Assembly: GCF_040581485.1 (NCBI RefSeq)
Contig: NC_090132.1
Location: 18,781,411 to 18,845,410 of the forward strand
Reading direction: 5' to 3'
Source of the DNA: Linepithema humile
Taxonomy: Eukaryota > Arthropoda > Insecta > Hymenoptera > Formicidae
DNA length: 64,000 bases
The notes under the pieces were generated by a model, which worked only from the letters and a program-made list of their open reading frames with translations, was not told the DNA's origin and made no database searches. Shown one piece after another: positions 13,701 to 26,889 of this stretch (the first letter of the stretch is position 1; each line of letters starts with the position of its first letter). Both the position numbers and the translations under genes were made by a program.

Positions 13701-15777
13701 GAAAGTAAATCTCCAAGGTTCAAAAAAGGTTTAAAACGTTCTTACATTTGAGTAAATTTCTGCTGCGTCCATCTCGCTGGAATTCGCGGAGAATCGCAAG
13801 AAGGACTCGCGGAACGAAATCGGCACGCGTTCGCCTCGAGAGAGCCGCGGGAAGGATGTCCTTTAACGACATGTCGCATTTACGCGTCCCGCCAGTCCTC
13901 CTAGTCATCCGAGGAGGCTCCATTAAGCGGACGCTCGTATCGAGCGCCTCGGCGAGATCGTCGGGATCACATTCCCCGGGTTGAAACAAACCGCGTACGC
14001 GTGACGGTATGCGTAATAATAGTAAAACTGAATGAATCCACCGCAGAGCCGCCTCCAGAAACGCGCTCGTGCTTTTCGAGAATGCATAGAGGTCAAGAGG
14101 GAGGAGGCGGAGAGGGAGAGAGTCGGCTGCCGCTCAACGTCGAGCCGGCCCGGAGTAAAAACCCGAACTCGCGCGAGGGCGGGGGGAGCAGAGGAGAGCT
14201 GGAGGGGCTGTGCTGGTGCTGTCCGTTGGTCGAGGTGGGGGACCGAGGGGGTGGGTAGGTCAGGTAAGATCAAAGGGACCGCCGTGAGAAGTGGTCCGGC
14301 TGCCCGAGATTCTTGTCTGCCGGGACGCTGGCAGCCTCTCTCTCTCGCGGCAAGAATTTGTTTTACTATCGCGGTACACCATCCCCATGGTGCCGCATCG
14401 CCGGGTGTGGATCTCACTGCGGCGGACGTTGATTCGCAAATTCGATGGCGGAAGTTGATCGTCCGCTGCACAATCACACGAACGCGTGGATACTGAATCG
14501 GGCGTATTGATTGATTCGTTCTGAATTCCGGCGTTATCTTTGGCGAGATTTGATTTCACAAAGCAGCTGCGATACATGTTGTGCAAATAGCACCTTTCTC
14601 GAATTATCGAGGTGTTACTCTCTGTCGTGATTTTGACATCTCAGTCCTAAAATGACAAATATTTTTGGCTCAATAGATAGACAAGATTTTTTAGAGCGCT
14701 TAATGTAAAAATTATAAACTTGTTGTGCTGTGGCATACTAATAAATATGCTTCACTAAGCACACCATTATACAGATCATCTTTCTATCATGTGAAGATTG
14801 CATTTCATCCCATTTTATTGCAATCCAGTCGTTCCGACGCACGACTCTCTGTTACTACACAGCCATTATAACTTCTCGATATAACTAATCTAACGGAAGT
14901 GGAATAAAAAATGTCTGAATAGCATCCATCTATCTATAAAAGCTTCTAGAACGCAATTTATAAATCTCAAAGAAATACCTATTATCCGTGGATATGAACG
15001 GCAGATAAAAGAACTGGTGGTCCGTCGGTAGATACACCACAGAAGGAGGAAGCAGAAGGAAGATCGCAGGAGGGAAGGGAAGCGTGTGGAAAAAAAGGTG
15101 AAAGGGAGGGAAAGAAAGCCGGTAGGTCGGCGATGGAGTGTTGGTACCATTAGCGCGGATGCCTGTTCGTATGCGGTCAGGGTCCTTTTATCCCGCGCGG
15201 AGATTCCTGCGGGATTCCTGCGTTCGTTATCATCGCGTGCAGCATTCGCTGAACGCTGAAACGGTGGAAGGCAGAGATGCAGGAAGAAAGAACGCGGTGA
15301 GAAAAAGGGAGAGGGGGGGGGGAAGGGGGAGCGAGAGAGGGAGACGGAGGAGGAGGAGGATGAGGAGAGCCGAACCAGTCCTCCTCGGGGCATGGGCCTC
15401 CCACGACATTCACTCGGCGCAGAAGTTATGAAGTCGTCCAGCTGGGGAACCAGTTGGCTATATTTCGCGGGAGTACGTCGTCGGCGGCGCGCATCGTGTA
15501 ATGGGAAAATATTGAATAGTCCCGCGACATAACGCGGCGCGTCGAGGGAGGGCCGGAGATCGAGGGATAGCTCGTAGATCTCGTCACGGAGATCCGCGAT
15601 CGAGGCTCGAGCGTTCGGGGTGGAGAACTTTGTTAGAATATTCTTAATTTTTAATGGACGAAAGCAACTCACGCTTCTTTTAAGCTTACTTATTTCGATA
15701 AGAAGATAAAGAGAATTTGCTAAAAAGTAATTAAGAAATAATAAATTTTTGTCTTTTTTTCTAGAAGCAAGTAGCAA
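13701..15777. other. GC-rich block downstream of wingless, with the longest open frame of the window
   Basis: CpG-rich, purine-strand-biased DNA around 14.0-14.5 and 15.0-15.5 kb is separated by an AT-rich segment. A minus-strand open frame spans 14890-15777 (295 codons). It opens at TTG, contains its first clear Met only near residue 129, and is dominated by Ser, Arg, Pro and Phe runs. A second minus frame (13923-14477) opens at GTG. Neither resembles a known protein, and both are probably by-products of GC-rich, strand-biased sequence. A SCTTTGATS-type TCF site lies at 14268-14276. Confidence 0.5.
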
Positions 15778-17251
15778 AGATGTAGAATATAATTTCTATT
15801 TTTCTAGTAAATTTTCGATAAATTATTGTAAATACATGTTGAAGAAAATGTAATAAAAAATTTTAATAATTTTTTAAGGGGAGAGAAACATTTATAAGGC
15901 GCAAAAAGAAATACCAGAAATATGATTTTCGTCATTTATTTAATCTTTTCTTATATATTCATTTGCATAAATTACGAGCAATAATTAATACATCTATTAT
16001 ACACAATGTTGGAATCACCATTTTCTTATTCGAAGAACAGTCGCTACCCAACAATGGTAGAAGATACTTTTAAGCTTGCGGGATTCTCTCGTAATCTCGG
16101 AACTCGGTGAAGAAAGAAGGCGAAGAGAGATATGAAAAAGATATAAAAATAATTTACCATACGCGATGTCGTACGTCACTTTTTTTTTTCGCGTTGCATA
16201 AAAGAGTCAACTTTTATTTACAATAGATCATAAGAATATATTGGCCATCGATCGGCTCGCGATGCTGCAAAATATATATCACTATAATCTATTTATGTAC
16301 AAGTACGCGATCCGTGTCTGAGAATACCTGTTTCTCGGAAGGAACGGATATCTCTACTAAACAGAGGACAGGACACCTTTAGAATAAATAATGCGAGGTC
16401 ACGATGCTCGCGTTGCAACCAATGAACATCACCTAAAACGAAGACCTTACATATAGTGGGATAAAATAATTGAAGGCGTCTTCGCACCGATTTATATATT
16501 GCGGTTAATAATTTTCCGAAAATAGAGATTGTGTTAACTGTACAACCGCGAAATAATAATCCAACGTGATTGAAGCGTAAACGATCAGAGAGAACGATGT
16601 GCAACGAATTCATTTCGAACTGCTACAAACGAGCCAGTTTTGCGGAATGCGCATAATAGCGAGGAATGTGAATAATAATAGCCTTAAATTATTTTTTTCT
16701 ACCACATGCTACTGTCACGGTTGAGATGTCGGGGCTTTTACGGGTGACGATGGACCAGTCGGATCCTTCGTTCGGTAAGCGCGAGACAGCGCGAGCCGGT
16801 ATCATACTGGTATTCACCGGTTCTTTATTCGCACCGGTATTTATACCAGCGTTCACGCCGCTCCGGATGCATCCCACAATATTAAATTCTTAAGACCTAC
16901 GATCGCGCGAACGCTTCTCACCATCTCAGTCTTTAATACGCGCGCAACGCGACGTAATAAATATATGTGGCTTCGTTCGTTTCGCGTAATACTGGAGACG
17001 GAGGAGGTCCCGCGGGCCTCCGCACGACGACTTCGGACTCCGTCTGGCGAGTCTCCCGCGGAATCAGAGTCTATTATAAGAGTCTTTTGAACGGGAAGGG
17101 AGAACAATGTTTATTCGTCGCGTATTCCGTATTCGTTGCATTCGAATTTTTGCGCGAAAACGGAGCGCGAGCTCAAGCTCCGATCGTTCGACTCTGCGTA
17201 AAGCTTGTCTGAATGATGATTCCCTCGATATTTCACGACCGAGTTCCCGAT
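15778..17251 (-). other. wingless 3' UTR and proximal 3' flank
   Basis: This stretch follows the wingless stop. It has a CpG-rich part next to the gene (about 16.7-17.2 kb) and an AT-rich part further away (15.8-16.6 kb) with several minus-strand AATAAA hexamers. The 3' UTR lies somewhere within it. No other gene is recognised. Confidence 0.5.
17110..17115 (-). terminator. candidate wingless polyadenylation signal (AATAAA)
   Basis: AATAAA on the minus strand lies about 137 bp after the stop codon. It is the first canonical hexamer in the 3' flank. Further AATAAA copies occur at 16829-16824 and 16218-16213, which would give UTRs of about 0.43 and 1.04 kb. The used site cannot be decided from sequence alone. 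Confidence 0.3.
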
Positions 17252-17806
17252 TTACAAACACGTGTGTACCGTCTTTTTCGTCCTGCACACCTGGCATTTG
17301 ACCTCGCAGCACCAGTGGAAAGTGCAGGCGCACCTCTCGATTATCGTCACCTCCTGAGTCTTGTAGCCCCGGCCGCAGCACATCAGGTCGCAGCCGTCGA
17401 CGCCGATGCTCGTCTCGTTGCACTGCCGCCCGTGGGTGCCCAGGATCCCGAGCTTCGGGTTCTTCTCGCAGAAGGGCGGCGACAGCTCCACGTAGACGAG
17501 GTCCTTCGAGCCGGGCGGCTTGTGCTCCGGATTGTACGGCTTTAGCTGGAAGTTGTAGCGATGCCGACGTCCCAAGCCATCGCGATGATGATGCACCGAG
17601 TTGCTCGCCGAGTTGCTGGTGATGGCATTGTTATTACGCACGCGATCCGAATTACTGATCAACACTCGGGAGGCCCCGTCGAAGCGATCCTTCAGGTTGT
17701 CGCCGACCACGCGGAAGTTCGGCAGTCGCATCCAGCAGGTTTTCACCGTGCACGAACCCGACATGCCGTGGCACTTGCATTCCTGACGCATCTCCGCGTT
17801 CACGTG
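17252..17806 (-). CDS. wg: wingless/Wnt-1 coding exon 4 (residues 214-397, stop)
   Basis: This last exon carries the lipid-attachment hairpin and the cysteine-rich C-terminal domain that contacts Frizzled. It starts HVNAEMRQECKCHGMSGSC. Ser229 corresponds to the serine that Porcupine palmitoleoylates in other Wnts, an assignment made by family alignment. It continues TCWMRLPNFRVVGDNLKDRF, then a variable Asn/Ser/His-rich linker (about residues 264-298), then SPPFCEKNPKLGILGTHGR. Asn343 (NETS) is a second sequon. The tail has paired cysteines (CDLMCCGRGY, CACTFHWCCEVKCQVC) and ends HTCL-stop, as Wnts typically do. The acceptor is TTTTCGTTACAG (ending 17807). The whole protein is 397 residues, near vertebrate Wnt-1 length and shorter than Drosophila Wingless, which has a larger insert at the linker. 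The ligand is secreted and acts through Frizzled/Arrow and beta-catenin. Confidence 0.98.
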   Translation of the reverse strand, partial: HVNAEMRQECKCHGMSGSCTVKTCWMRLPNFRVVGDNLKDRFDGASRVLISNSDRVRNNNAITSNSASNSVHHHRDGLGRRHRYNFQLKPYNPEHKPPGSKDLVYVELSPPFCEKNPKLGILGTHGRQCNETSIGVDGCDLMCCGRGYKTQEVTIIERCACTFHWCCEVKCQVCRTKKTVHTCL

Positions 17807-18082
17807 CTGTAACGAAAAGCACGATGTCCGGTAATTTTTCTCCTTCATTTAAATCGATGCGCTTTTTGCTCTTAACGATGGATTTATCGATTTGTTCGAT
17901 AAATTTAGAAATACGATGACAAGTAAAAACAGCAAGAAATATTAGGAATTTTAAACATTAAAATTGATGAAATATATTTTTCACGAATTGAAGATTCTAA
18001 AAAGCGAAACATTATTCAAGAGAAATAATTTTGAACTTTGTTGTACAAAATGATTCTAAGAATTGAAGAGTGGCGTGCTCAC
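17807..18082 (-). other. wg: wingless intron 3 (276 bp)
   Basis: This short phase-0 intron has a GTGAGC donor at 18082-18077 and a pyrimidine-rich acceptor ending CAG at 17807. Splicing joins GRL to HVNAEMRQ, restoring the conserved Wnt-1 sequence. It is AT-rich and otherwise featureless. Confidence 0.93.
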
Positions 18083-18357
18083 CAGTCTGCCGGCTTCATT
18101 GTTATGCAGATTCATCTTCTCGCGGAGATTTCGACCGCGTTCGCCGGTATCGACGAATTCACGGGAGAACTTGAATCCGTATCCGATGTTATCCGAACAA
18201 CCACCCCATTCCCAATCCCGTACTGCGGATGGTACGCGTGCTTGGTGTGTATAGTCGCAGGAACAGGACTGAATGCTGCCCTCGCTACATGCCCTCGCGA
18301 TACTGTGAGTCACAGCTGCGCTCGTGATGGCGTAGATGAAAGCGGTCTCCCGGCATC
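18083..18357 (-). CDS. wg: wingless/Wnt-1 coding exon 3 (residues 122-213)
   Basis: This exon continues the alpha-helical N-terminal domain. Its first two bases complete Gly122, giving GCRETAFIYAITSAAVTHS, a strongly conserved Wnt-1 helix. Next come ARACSEGSIQSCSCDY with several structural cysteines, DWEWGGCSDNIGYG, REFVDTGERGRNLREKMNLH and NNEAGRL. These motifs separate Wnt-1 from most paralogues. The acceptor is TTTTCTTGCAG (ending 18358) and the donor is GTGAGC (18082-18077). The exit phase is 0. Exon 2 is 8.5 kb upstream and exon 4 only 276 bp downstream. The reading frame is intact. Confidence 0.97.
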
Positions 18358-21300
18358 CTGCAAGAAAATCACGGGAAATTTATGACGCGCGCTGTGCTGG
18401 GAATTAAATTCCCGGTTGAGCAAATTGAAAAACCGAATGCCTCTCCAAGTTTTGTTAAAATCAATTATATACATATCATCACTTTTAACATAATTATCAT
18501 AATGCCGAATATTTAAGTTTTTAATTTTTTTTTTTTTTTATTCAGTTGCATAATATTTCCTGAGAATTTCCGGCAATACAATTTTCGCCGATCGCAATTT
18601 TTTTTGTTAAATTATAAGACGTACGTTTTATGTGAAATATTAATTTTGTTCATAAAACGCGAATACATATATCAATATTTTTACATTCGTCGAGAATACA
18701 GACAAAACTTGCATCGTGTTTAGCCGCGTGGGAGGTGAACAGTGCCGTCAGGCAACGTCTCAATCCTCTGCGGGAGACTACCTGCGCGAGAAGTCCTCGC
18801 AGGTGGAAGGTAGGTGGTAGTGAGGGAGAACAGGAGTACCGAGGACTACGGGAGGACGACGGAGATAGAAAGAAAGAGAGACACGACAGAGTGAGGGGAC
18901 GGTACGTGACCTTAACCCTGAGTAGGCTAACCCGAAGCACCTCGAGCTTATCTGCATAAGACGCAGGTGTTTGCCGGCTCCTTTTGTGCTGATGAAGATA
19001 TCACGAGCGAGGAGCGAATAAAACGATTTTATAAATTGCGAGCTCGCGCCGTCCAAGACAATGTCACGTTGTCTCATTAATAAAAAAATATTATACCGTC
19101 TTCTACTTTTTTTTAAGTCAAATTTAAAATTTTTGATAATTTTATATAAATATTTTATTTAATACAATACGCATAAAAATAACATGATAGATAAATTTCT
19201 ACACATTCTTCGTAAAATAACTGCACAATATAATCAAATAAAAATTAATAATTGTTGCACACGTAGAGATCGGTAATTTTGCATCTCGTATTTTTTGCTA
19301 GTTGAATCCGCGGAATATGCTATCTACGGAAAGTGGGAAACTTTTTTGAGCCGACGCACGTGCGTTCCGGAGATAGAAATCGAAACGAGAATAAGACGTC
19401 AAACGATTCAACCCCTGGCCAGGGATGACGCGACGGAGCCGACACGATGGTGGTCCGATGATCACCGTGACGATTTAACCTTGGCTACGAGCTCGCATTC
19501 ATCACGTGTCTTTTCCGTTGCAGCTTCTCATCTAGCTTCTCTCTTTACGGTAGTAAACCGCTAGGGAGCACATAGAATAGATAGAACGAAATCGTAGAAG
19601 AAAGCGAAGAGGTAGCAAAAAAAAAAAAAAAAACCGACGACAACGACTGCGTTTTCTAATCCTCGTGCACAGAGACACGTTGGCGGAAGCGAGAGGGCAA
19701 GAACGACGAAGAAAGGCAAGTTAAGGGGAGGGCCAGAAGGGTTCTCCGTTTGGGAGATTTACGTCGTTACACCCTATTACCGCTGCGTGTAGGTCCTTAT
19801 TCCGTTTCTTCTCTCACCCTAAATCGGTTCCAGATATTATTTGTTATACGTCATGTTCCACCATGACGGAGTGAATTATACCCGTTCGCGATCGCATTGC
19901 GTCTCGGACGAGACGTGGCCGGTTCTAAAGACTAACAACGAGAGTGAAAAGACGTCACAGGTGCCAGGGGTCCGTTTAACAACGGAGAGTACTAGGGCGT
20001 TGACCGTTAACAGAAAGAAAGAGATATTATCACATGTGTTTTCAACATATCGCTATTATTCTGCGCTCATATCGTTTTCCGCTCTAACGAAACTTAACCT
20101 CAGAAATTCCTTATTATCATTAGAAGACACCAATCTCACTTTTTTTTTGCTGTTTTCCACATATTTTTTTTTTATTTTTGTTGCTAATGTTTCGTCCAGC
20201 TTTATTTTCTTGATGAAAAAGGAAAGAGTTTACTTTAAATTTACTAAATTCTACCTTCGTTTCTCTTTTCTCTCCATTCTGTTAAATAAACAAATGCGGC
20301 ATATTTATATAATCGCATACGCGCGCTGAATCATGTTTCCCACATATTTGTAAGGACAAAGTTAATCGCTCGCGGCAAACGCGCTCGATGAACTCATTGC
20401 TTCGTCAGGGATTTCGTAATTCGTGGAAACCAACCCGTTCGATTTTTCTCTCGGTCGGGTTTTACGATTTTCAAACAATCGGACTGTCGCTCGCGCAGAT
20501 AAGCGGAGTCGCGGTCTCGTATCTTCAAGACCAGCGAGAGAATGCCGTTATCGGTACACGCGCGAGATTGCAGGAGAATATAAGACGAGTGAGACGAAGA
20601 AGGATGAAGAATGAGGAAGGATCGCGAAGGAGAAAGATCCGAGATGAGGAAAGCATCCAGATGGAGGGGGGAAAAAAAAAAGCGCGACTCGATAATCCCG
20701 GTACTGCGATTGTTTGCCCTCTGAACGAGTACGCCGTTCTCGCTTGTTCCGCGCACGATAAATAGTTCGACGGCGGCTTTATCAACTCGTTCAAATAGTA
20801 TGAGCAAGTTGGAGGCGCAGTCAGAGTGTGTCCGCAGGGTAAACACACGTGCACACTTCGACGAAAATTTTTCGGTTGTGCACTGGTTCGGAACCTGTAC
20901 CCGACAACGCAACGAAGTGCAAGAGAGGGGCGGACAGATTTGAAACATTGCAGACGTAAGGCATGGGAAGTACACGATTTTTACAGAAAACAAAGTAAAA
21001 ATGAACTGAGTGACGATACAAGTGAAACAATAGACGTATTACAAATATTTTATCCAATAATAATTGTAACATGTCAAATATTTTCATTTATTCATTGTAA
21101 TTTGCAGCTTCGCGTTAAATTAATTCGAGAAAGAGTTCGTTAAAGTCGCCTCGCTGCAATGTAGAGCAACTCGATATATAGAGCAAATATCCGCGCTCTC
21201 TCTGTGACTCTCGTCGTTCCCGAGATCATCCTAAGCGACATCGTCGCGCATCTTTACGAGGGACATTTGCGTCTCGGCTGAAATTCCACGGAGATAAGAT

Positions 21301-24300
21301 CGTTGGGAATTATTGCTACTGTCGCAGTCCGAGTTTCTGTCGGGAGACGGAACAAGTTATGGTGCAACTGCCTACACGTGGAATCTCTAAAACGACATAC
21401 TGGCGATGGTGGTCCTTGGCGACGATATCGACGATGTGATGATTAATGTAGATATGTGTCGTGATACAACCATTAGACACAGGATAATGGCCCGTGACTT
21501 TGAATGATAAGCTGGACATAAAGCTTCTTACAATGATTCATTACAAACGTGACGAAGAATGGAAAGATGGATTTACTACCTGCGTTGTGACAGAGATTGC
21601 TATTACAACTCAAGGCAGTGTAGAGAAAAATGCAGATTTGAAAGACTGTAAAAACTGCTGAAAATGACTTTCGTTTTTAATGGACACACGGAAAATTAAA
21701 CTGTTTGCCCAAGGATACGAATCGTGAAGATAAACGACGATTTAATAGAAGCAAGTTAAAAGATAAATGATCACTGCGTATTATTTTTAGCAAGTCTTTC
21801 AGTAATTTCATATCTCTGAATATATCTTTGAAGAAAAATTCCACGAATATTACAGAATCTATTAGACATTTAAAATCTTTCCTTCACATTTTTATTTCAT
21901 TATTCACGAATAATATTCCTCGCCGCGCGGTAACGAAGCGGTGTGGACGATCGCGGCAGCAACTTGACGAAGTTTGGAAAGTAAGAAAGGCGAAGAGAAG
22001 TCGAGAACAGGCAGAACAGTCCCGAGGAACTCGAAGACCGCGAAATAACACGGAGCGCCATATAGGCCCGCGTGAGCGAGAGCGGGCTTTGCCGGGGCCG
22101 CGTGGAAACAAACAAGATGTAAAAATCGCGGGGCCCATTGGGTCGCATCTCACGTTTTCGCAAGAAACCATGGCGTGCCGTCGACACATGTAGCCCATCA
22201 TAGGCCGCGATTTATGGCGGCGTAACGCCGCGGCAAAAAACGCCCGATGTCGCCATATAAGACGCGTTTCTGCACCGCGCGCACCGGACAGGTATTGATT
22301 GAATTTATCCTGTAAACGGCCGATTATGTCGATATTCTGGTGTACGGCAAAAAAATTCGGAATACACTCCGCTTCGCCTCGAATGAGAATTGAGATTAGG
22401 AATCCGTGTTAGACTCGGTGAAAAAGATGGAGAATAACCGTGCGACTCGAATCGTATGGATTTGTTAAAGAAATGCATATAATGTAATTAGTCGGTATAA
22501 AGAGTGCGAAATTTGTTACGGATTTGTGCCCTTTATCTTCGAAGCTCTTTGTGGCTCCTCTCCTTCTTAAGACGCTGTTTGCCTTCCGTTGAAAGTTGAG
22601 TTATAATAGAATCATGAAGGCGAAATGCAAACCGCGCAGAGCTGCAAAGTCATTTCGTGGGATAGGGTGCAGGCCCGTAACTAATCGTGAATTTCTTTTG
22701 CTGATTGATTGCCTTATTGATAGACCACAGGTGGAGAAAAATCCTATTATTTGCATGCGCGTTGATGAAAATTAAAATCATTTCTTTTACTCGAATATTT
22801 ATATTCCGTCGACAATTAAATTCGATGATTTATATTTTTTAACGAATACCTTTCCCTTTTCTTTCACCGAGCCTCGAATTAAATTCGTTGATACGCGAAC
22901 GGGTTCGTTCGGTGCAACTTTTTTCGCGAATTCGAGAATAATTTCGGCTGTGACCATCGGATGTAATCTGAGAAAGGAAGAGACGACAGTGTTGCGCGTC
23001 TGATGCAGCGGGGTCTCGCGAGGTTCGCAGTTTACCGAGCAATTAGGCTGTGGGGGCTTGCTTTTGCGAGCCGCGTTGTGTGCCGAGAAGGAGGAAGATG
23101 CAGGAGGCACGAGAGAAAGGTGCGAGAGAAAGGAGCGGAGGTGGCCGAGGGAGGAAACGAGACGGAGAACGGAGGAAGGCAAGGGTACCAATGCGGTAGG
23201 TGGCTCTTGGCGGCGAAATGATTACAGGCCGCGAACGCACTCACTACCAGCTATAATATCGAGTACAAACGCAGCCAAAAGTATCCGTCGACTCCTCGGA
23301 CCCGGGGGAGTCCTGGCCGGCCTCATCGGCTGCTCCCGTCCACTCTTTTACATATGCAATGATTACGCACGACATTTGAATTTAAATGTCGTATGTTCAA
23401 CTCGTGTTACCTGTCGACAAAAGTTTCGAATCGCATACATATTAATTGACGCGACGCGTTTTTATCGTATCGCTGATTATCTGCCTCGTGCAGACGCATG
23501 AATACATTATTAGAAATTCCAAGGCAGATTGATAACTTGTCCTACACTTAATAATACGTCCCCGTGGAAACGCGGCCAAATTAATGCCCAGTAAAGTATT
23601 ACTTATCCCGCTCTGGACACATATAGTATCTATATTTGTAAATTAGCGGATCGAGATGTAGATATCTTTCGTAAACACCGAAAGTTTTTACAACACCACG
23701 AATCTCTACGTGATTATGTTTTTTTATCTCTGATACGATAAATATGTATATTTGCGATACAACATCACGCCGTGTCCGGCGTGATGTCAATATGAGACTA
23801 AACACAACGCAACGGTATACTGCTGTTTAAAAATCTAAATATCGTCATCCTACTTTCACGACTTATATTTCCGGCACGATACTGCCGACAGTTTGACGTT
23901 ACGTTAGAGCGAAGTGGTATTACGTGTAATCCGGAAATGACCGTTTAGACCGGTGTTCAACTCGTGAATTCTTTCCAGAACCCCCCTTCCTCTCTCCGAT
24001 CTCTTCATCCTCGAATGCGACAAGTACGAGAGTGCATTACTGCTCGCTGATAGCGATCTGCGTTTCCCCTGCGCCGGCTCAGCGAAGATCAAATCTCGAG
24101 GATCCATACGAGGACAAAGAAGATATGAGAAGCGAGAGCGGCAGCGAGAAGAGCGGAAGAAACTGGTCCGCGCTCACACGAGGCGATGAAGACGAAAGGT
24201 GAAAGGTCGTGGGTCCCGTCTCGTGGAAGCGAGACTGCGAGCGATCTGGCAGATTATTGCGGAAAGCGCAGGGAAGGGTGAGTGTCTGTATAAACTTGAA

Positions 24301-26889
24301 TCTATCACGGCGATTTATTAAGAAACAATTATTAAATTTTGCCTCGAGTTTTTCACGCGCAAAAATAATCAATCTCAGCGCGTAATTGCGTGTCCAATTG
24401 CGCGTAGGAGCGCTTTATTCGTGTCGCAAAGCAGAACGTTTTTGCATGTTAACGTGTGCAAATTCCACCGATTCGCTAAATATTCTGTGACGTCCATTAT
24501 ACTCCGTTATATCCCCCGTGTTCAGGTCAGCGAGTGCGATCGTAAGCAGTTTTTTCGCGTGCAACAAATTAATATCTCATAGCGGTTATTTAATCTTGAC
24601 GGGAATGACATTACGATCGCGATCTTTAATCCGCGTGACGCACTTATCCCACGATTCACGTGTAATAATTTTCTACCCGAGCCTTGACAGAACAATGTAT
24701 CATAGAAGTGCGAAGCGAATGTAAAAACGGATTCACGTCCCTACCGGCGTTATTATCCGTGAGTGGCTCTCTCGGAGCTTGATTAACACGTCAAGCGTTA
24801 TGGATGCCACACGGCGCTCTCGCTTTTTCGCTTACAGGTGTCATATAAATGCCGTACGTGACACCCGTTCAATTTACGGAATTTCTAATGGCCGCACGCT
24901 CGTTCCCTAACGGTCGCAAAATATAGTAATAACGCACAAGAAGCGCGTAACTTAAGCGCGGTATCGCGTATGCAAAGCTCGGAGTGTATTATGCGTTGAG
25001 TTGAATTATGAATACATTAAGCATACCTTTGCTTTTTCCGAACGATTTTGCAAAAAAAACTTCGAAACCAAGCAAGGACTCGAAGCAGATGCTATAAATT
25101 CCATCTACATTCCATAAAGAACAAACACATAACAAAGCAAGGAAATGTATAACATAATATGCGGTAACAGAATCTCTGAATCAGAAAGATGATCGCGAAG
25201 TATCGCGTCGGATGAATAATCAATCGTTTTCAATATGTTACCGCATAACAAACGACGAGTGAATGCGATTGAAGGGCGAATCGGAAGAAAAAAGTACACC
25301 ATTAGTACGGACGATACGAATCTATTTGCAACTAGATACCGGTGTTAGGCGCGGACACACCAGAGGGAACATCGTATTAACTGCCAATCCGTGTCGCCCC
25401 ACTGCGACGATCACGATCGTCTCGTATTGCAACGAAACACGTCTCTGGGCGTCGAGGCGTTACGCGTTACAGGCTCGTGAAAATAATGCGCGCACTCTCT
25501 CTCGCACTCTTCGCCCCCTTCCCTTCCTCCACGCCGTGTGCTTCTTCTTTTTTTTAATTTTTTTTTTTTAGTTTTACTAAGTGGCCATATGGGGACATTC
25601 GACATAATGGGGTGGGAGCGGCTCGAGCGAAAAAGCTCGGCTTACAATCGCCTCGATGAGATCTAAAAGAGCCGCAGGGGAGCCAGAACTGGTACGAGAA
25701 GGTCCATTATCAGGTTGCAAAACATACATCTGGCCGGTGAGGGCACGTGCCCGAGGCCTTCGGACGAAGGGCACGCCCCCTGAGACCCCCCCTCTTCCCT
25801 TCTTCGCCACCTCGCGCGATCACCGTGCCCTGGCCCTTCTAACCCCACGACGACTTCGAGCCTTTGCGCCCTACACACTCGATCTATGCGATCGTTCGCA
25901 CTCGAACGAGGTGTTAATGCGCCTTGTCGAAAGCACCGCGGGTGTCTGATCACGATAATCTCAAATGGTAACAGAATAATATCTCAGCGAAATGTAATTA
26001 TTTGTTTTATTTGAAATATTTACAGAACAGTATTTTTATTTTGTCGCATCTAATACATTTAATTGAAATTTAGATTCGTTTAAAAATTTATACATTAAGT
26101 ACTATTTATATTACATATTTTTTGTTTTATCCAACCGTATCTTATGTAAACGCAGCTTAATAAGTAAGCTCGTGGCATTTGTCTGGATGACTGTATATAA
26201 TCGAGATAGCAAACGTAAGTTTAAGAGAAATATGAAATATGATCCATTCGAAGTAACAAGCTTTTCGACCCGATAAGAGGCCAGTGATGTCGTTTTAAAT
26301 TGACTTTACATCCGCTGAATCCATGACTTATCTCGAAGGTGTCGTTCGCTCGGCGATTATCGCGATGACGCATTGCGATGACGAGACAACGACCTTATTA
26401 CTTAATCTACCGAGTGTTACGAGACGTATCGAGCCTGTGTTGACTTAAGCAAATTGACAGATTTGTCACTCGCGATCTTAACGGTCGCGATCGGCCTTCT
26501 CCCTCGTTCCTTTTCTCTCCCGTTTCCTTTGCTAAAACTCGTCTCTAGTAAATCTCTATCGGAAATACCGGTTATATCGAGAACAATCATGCACAATGGA
26601 TAATCTTGTGGAACGTAGAATAATTATATCTTTCAGATCTTTATTGCAGTACAATTTTTTCGATTATGCGAGAGCAAGAACATAATTTATTTAGTGTTAT
26701 TTCTCGACGCAACTTTAAAAAACTTATTTCGGACATTTAAATATTTTGTTTTTAGTAATCAGCGGAATTAAATTTAGTTCTTTAATTAAACAATAATTGT
26801 GGATGGATGAATAATTGTATAGAAATGTTCTTTCATTCTCAATATCACCGAATATATTATTGAACTAGTAAATTAATTGATATACTTAC
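18358..26889 (-). other. wg: wingless intron 2 (8.5 kb)
   Basis: The intron runs from a GTAAGT donor at 26889 to a TTTCTTGCAG acceptor ending at 18358, in phase 1. Composition alternates between AT-rich tracts (for example 18.4-18.6, 19.1-19.25 and 26.0-26.2 kb) and CpG-rich blocks (21.9-22.3, 23.0-23.3 and 25.6-25.9 kb). It contains a perfect 10-bp inverted repeat at 23762-23787. No coding exon, RNA gene or transposon frame was recognised. Confidence 0.9.
23762..23787. repeat. perfect 10-bp stem-loop in wingless intron 2
   Basis: ACATCACGCC and GGCGTGATGT are exact reverse complements separated by a 6-nt loop. There is no T-run after it and no gene end nearby. In an intron it could be a palindromic protein site or an RNA hairpin. 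Confidence 0.7.

Noticed and set aside
14890..15777. 295-codon minus-strand open frame
   Set aside because: It opens at TTG, has no Met until about residue 129, is rich in Ser, Arg, Pro and Phe runs, and resembles no family. Its middle comes from a purine-rich repeat.
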